From Mammaliicoccus sp. Dog046 (lineage in GTDB: Bacteria > Bacillota > Bacilli > Staphylococcales > Staphylococcaceae): DNA of 64,000 nucleotides. The position numbers and the translations under genes are program-made. Under the pieces are notes generated by a model, which had not been told where the DNA came from, did not search any database, and saw only the letters and a program-made list of their open reading frames with translations. Shown here one piece after another: positions 61,874-64,000 of this stretch; within the stretch, counting starts at the first letter, position 1; each line of letters starts with the position of its first letter. The DNA lies in the NCBI RefSeq assembly GCF_034039665.1, contig NZ_CP120131.1, forward strand, positions 248,001 to 312,000. The letters run 5' to 3'.

Positions 61874-63934
61874 TTAATCTATTTTTGAAAATTGCTTAAT
61901 CACTTCAAAGACTTCTGAAATTGTATTTGAATTTACAATATTCGCGATTGCTTGTGTATCTTGTGCCATATCTCTTAATTGCAGCAATGGTCGTAAATGT
62001 TTGAATTTATCAGTTGCTGCAATGACGACGAAGATATGCACGTCGAAACCTGTACTTAATTTAAGAGGTTCTTCTAGAATCAACATACTCATGGCAGTTC
62101 GATGTACATGTTGTTCACCATCAGCATGAGGTATCGCAATATTCTGATTAATTATCATATACGTATCGTCAAATACATCATTCATACCATCTATATATTG
62201 CGCATCAATATAGTTCATATTGAGAAGCGGTTCAGCAGTTAATCGAATGGCGTCTTGAATATGATCGACACTTTTGACGAATTGAATATGGTTTGTTGGT
62301 AATAAATCTTGTAAATTCAAATGACTGTTCAATGATAATGTGGAAGCTTTTACGGATGAATAAGCAAATGTATCTTCAAATTGTTCTTTCACTTTTTTGA
62401 ACAGTTCGGATTCATCATGTATGGTTGCATAATCTCTAACGATGGATAATACTTTCTCAACTTGTATGTCCGTTTCAAGCGTGTGATTCAGTTGTCCAAA
62501 TACATGTTGCCGTAATTCATGTTTCTCTTGAGCGGTTAATATCGTCTTCGTTATGTACAAACGTTTATTTGTCATAACATGCATTGGTGAAAAGACAATA
62601 TCGAAATCTAATTCATAATGATTAAAGTCTCTTAATGACAATGCATCTAAAAATATAAGTTCAGGAAAAACACTTCTTAATTCTTGTAACATCAGTTGAG
62701 AAATGGATGTACCTTGTGTACAAACGACAACGGCTTTTACTTTTTGGTCGATATCTTCATTCTGCCTACGTAAACTACCCCCAATTAATATTGTTAAGTA
62801 AGCGATTTCATTATCGGGTAAAGATTGTCCGAAAAATTCTTCTAACGGTCGTGATGATAATTTCACGAGATGAAATAACTCTTTGTAATCCTCTTTAAGT
62901 GAATTCTCTAAGCCATCGACGTCTGATAATTGGTAGCGAATGCGATAGAAAGCAGCTTCCATATGTAGCATCAGCTGATTAATTAAAGATGCTTTATCTG
63001 CAAATGTGATGACTGTGATCTTTTCGAATTGGGTAATCATCGCTTCAAGTGCTTGTTTTAATTCTGGAATATGTTGAATGTCACTTAATTCTGACCACTG
63101 AACACTTGTAGATAATAACTGCAATGTGATAAACAATTTCTCTTGTCTAGGAATATTAGGGTATAGAGAAGTTAAAATCTCTGTAGCTTGATATTCTTTT
63201 GTGTCTGATAAGTCATCATAACCAATAGAGAAAGATGAAACTGTTTTATCATATTTAATCCTTCGCAAAATCAAATAAAGTTTGAAAGGTAAAGTCCGTG
63301 TACTTTGGTCAATAAATTTTCTATCTAAATATTGTTCGATTTTAGTGATTTGGTTATTAATGATGTCTATTTTTGACTCATCAATCTTTAATCCATGTAC
63401 TATTTCATTTTGTGAGATGTGCATTGTAAAGACTTTATCAATTAATCTTGTAAGTAACCTTCGAATCTCAAATTCATTACCTGCCAAAAAATAGCCTTTC
63501 GTTCTGCTATATTGAAGATTTGCATCATAAGGTTCGAGTAACTCTTTTAATTTTTTGATATCAGTAAGAACTGTATTTTTACTAACTTGTAAATCGATAG
63601 AGAAGTGATTTAAAGATAAACCTTCCTCTTCACTAAACAACATCAATAAAATGAGGTGTGCACGTTGATAGGCAGTATATACTTGCTCATTTTGTTGAGT
63701 GGGGGATTCATTTGAAATATTGAGAAAATCTTTAATGGAGTCATCAACAATAAAATAACCTTGGCTTGTACGTTCAATCTCCGGAAAATCTTGCTCTTTA
63801 AACCAGTCATTTAATTTTTGGATTCTGTATCCAAGTTGTCGGCGAGACATGTTGAACATGATTTCTAAATCTTTGCCTTTAACCTTTGGATTTTTAATCA
63901 TTTCGGAAATGATATTAAAGTTTTCTGTTTGGAT
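61874..63934 (-). CDS. PRD-containing BglG/MtlR-type transcriptional regulator of the gat operon
   Basis: About 686 residues if begun at 63934. Order: N-terminal HTH pair (MSRRQLGYRIQKLNDWF; LNHFSIDLQVSKNTVLTDIK), two PRD domains (about 180-390), a IIB-Gat-like domain with Cys in VVVCTQGTSISQLM, and a IIA domain with His in NIAIPHADGEQHV. Such proteins activate transcription according to PTS phosphorylation. A perfect AAGGAGG (63943-63949) is followed at eight bases not by ATG, GTG or TTG but by ATC (63934-63932). The frame continues upstream to an unsupported TTG at 63994; the next ATG is about 12 codons downstream. Confidence 0.85.
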   Translation of the reverse strand: MQTENFNIISEMIKNPKVKGKDLEIMFNMSRRQLGYRIQKLNDWFKEQDFPEIERTSQGYFIVDDSIKDFLNISNESPTQQNEQVYTAYQRAHLILLMLFSEEEGLSLNHFSIDLQVSKNTVLTDIKKLKELLEPYDANLQYSRTKGYFLAGNEFEIRRLLTRLIDKVFTMHISQNEIVHGLKIDESKIDIINNQITKIEQYLDRKFIDQSTRTLPFKLYLILRRIKYDKTVSSFSIGYDDLSDTKEYQATEILTSLYPNIPRQEKLFITLQLLSTSVQWSELSDIQHIPELKQALEAMITQFEKITVITFADKASLINQLMLHMEAAFYRIRYQLSDVDGLENSLKEDYKELFHLVKLSSRPLEEFFGQSLPDNEIAYLTILIGGSLRRQNEDIDQKVKAVVVCTQGTSISQLMLQELRSVFPELIFLDALSLRDFNHYELDFDIVFSPMHVMTNKRLYITKTILTAQEKHELRQHVFGQLNHTLETDIQVEKVLSIVRDYATIHDESELFKKVKEQFEDTFAYSSVKASTLSLNSHLNLQDLLPTNHIQFVKSVDHIQDAIRLTAEPLLNMNYIDAQYIDGMNDVFDDTYMIINQNIAIPHADGEQHVHRTAMSMLILEEPLKLSTGFDVHIFVVIAATDKFKHLRPLLQLRDMAQDTQAIANIVNSNTISEVFEVIKQFSKID

Positions 63935-64000
63935 TTTAAATCCCTCCTTCGTTGTTAATCTAAACTTAACACAGCACATCAAAGAGTTGTACAAACTTTA

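Overview
The window is low-GC Firmicute DNA that reads as a Staphylococcaceae chromosome, probably a Mammaliicoccus or a non-aureus Staphylococcus; the species cannot be fixed from the sequence alone. The reasons are strong AAGGAGG-type ribosome binding sites, frequent TTG/GTG starts, the gene repertoire (cidR-cidAB, betAB with a GbsR/CudC regulator, class I fda, NDxxF lipoprotein, gat PTS locus) and intergenic GGGACAGAAAT-type hairpins of a kind seen in staphylococci. No rRNA, tRNA, CRISPR array, insertion sequence or prophage was seen.

Layout. 1-3108: a 5'-truncated HTH protein, a decayed thiolase tail, a 52-bp tandem array and an acyl-CoA synthetase. 3432-7344: a catabolite-controlled four-gene operon (two Gfo/Idh/MocA oxidoreductases, a ThuA protein, a TIM-barrel isomerase), probably for an unknown sugar. 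7464-9290: a 41-bp tandem array, a NERD nuclease-like gene and a VOC protein. 9459-12947: NSS transporter, CidR-like LysR regulator, cidA-cidB. 13269-14891: BCCT transporter. 15286-24598: complete assimilatory sulfate reduction and siroheme cluster (cysH, cysJ, cysI, cobA, sirB, sirC, TauE/SafE exporter, sat, cysC). 24951-28925: cudC, betB, betA for choline to glycine betaine. 29088-32916: sucrose regulator, hydrolase and permease. 33260-34153: fda. 34715-39061: a GlcNAc/glucose-type PTS IIBC, a ChbG-type deacetylase, a GH4 6-phospho-alpha-glucosidase-like enzyme and a divergent GntR regulator. 39077-47134: GNAT, mechanosensitive-channel-like protein, citrate transporter, bioB with a BirA operator, lipoprotein, adenosine deaminase, amino acid permease. 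47309-51730: a glucitol-type PTS operon whose catabolic enzyme is a SAF-domain oxidoreductase instead of the usual sorbitol-6-phosphate dehydrogenase. 52044-55902: small membrane protein, YidC, MarR and a divergent TPP decarboxylase with twin operators. 56037-57305: a second NERD gene followed by a 41-bp array. 57383-63934: galactitol/pentitol PTS (gatABC), two zinc dehydrogenases, a 52-residue small protein and a PRD regulator that seems to start at AUC.

The most unusual material is the intergenic repeat content. Three arrays have a strict 41-bp period and another family has a 52-bp period. All but one of these loci lie between convergent gene ends. Both NERD-domain genes run directly into a 41-bp array at their 3' end, although the two array sequences differ. 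This is the best candidate here for an undescribed system, but the functional link is only an inference from position.
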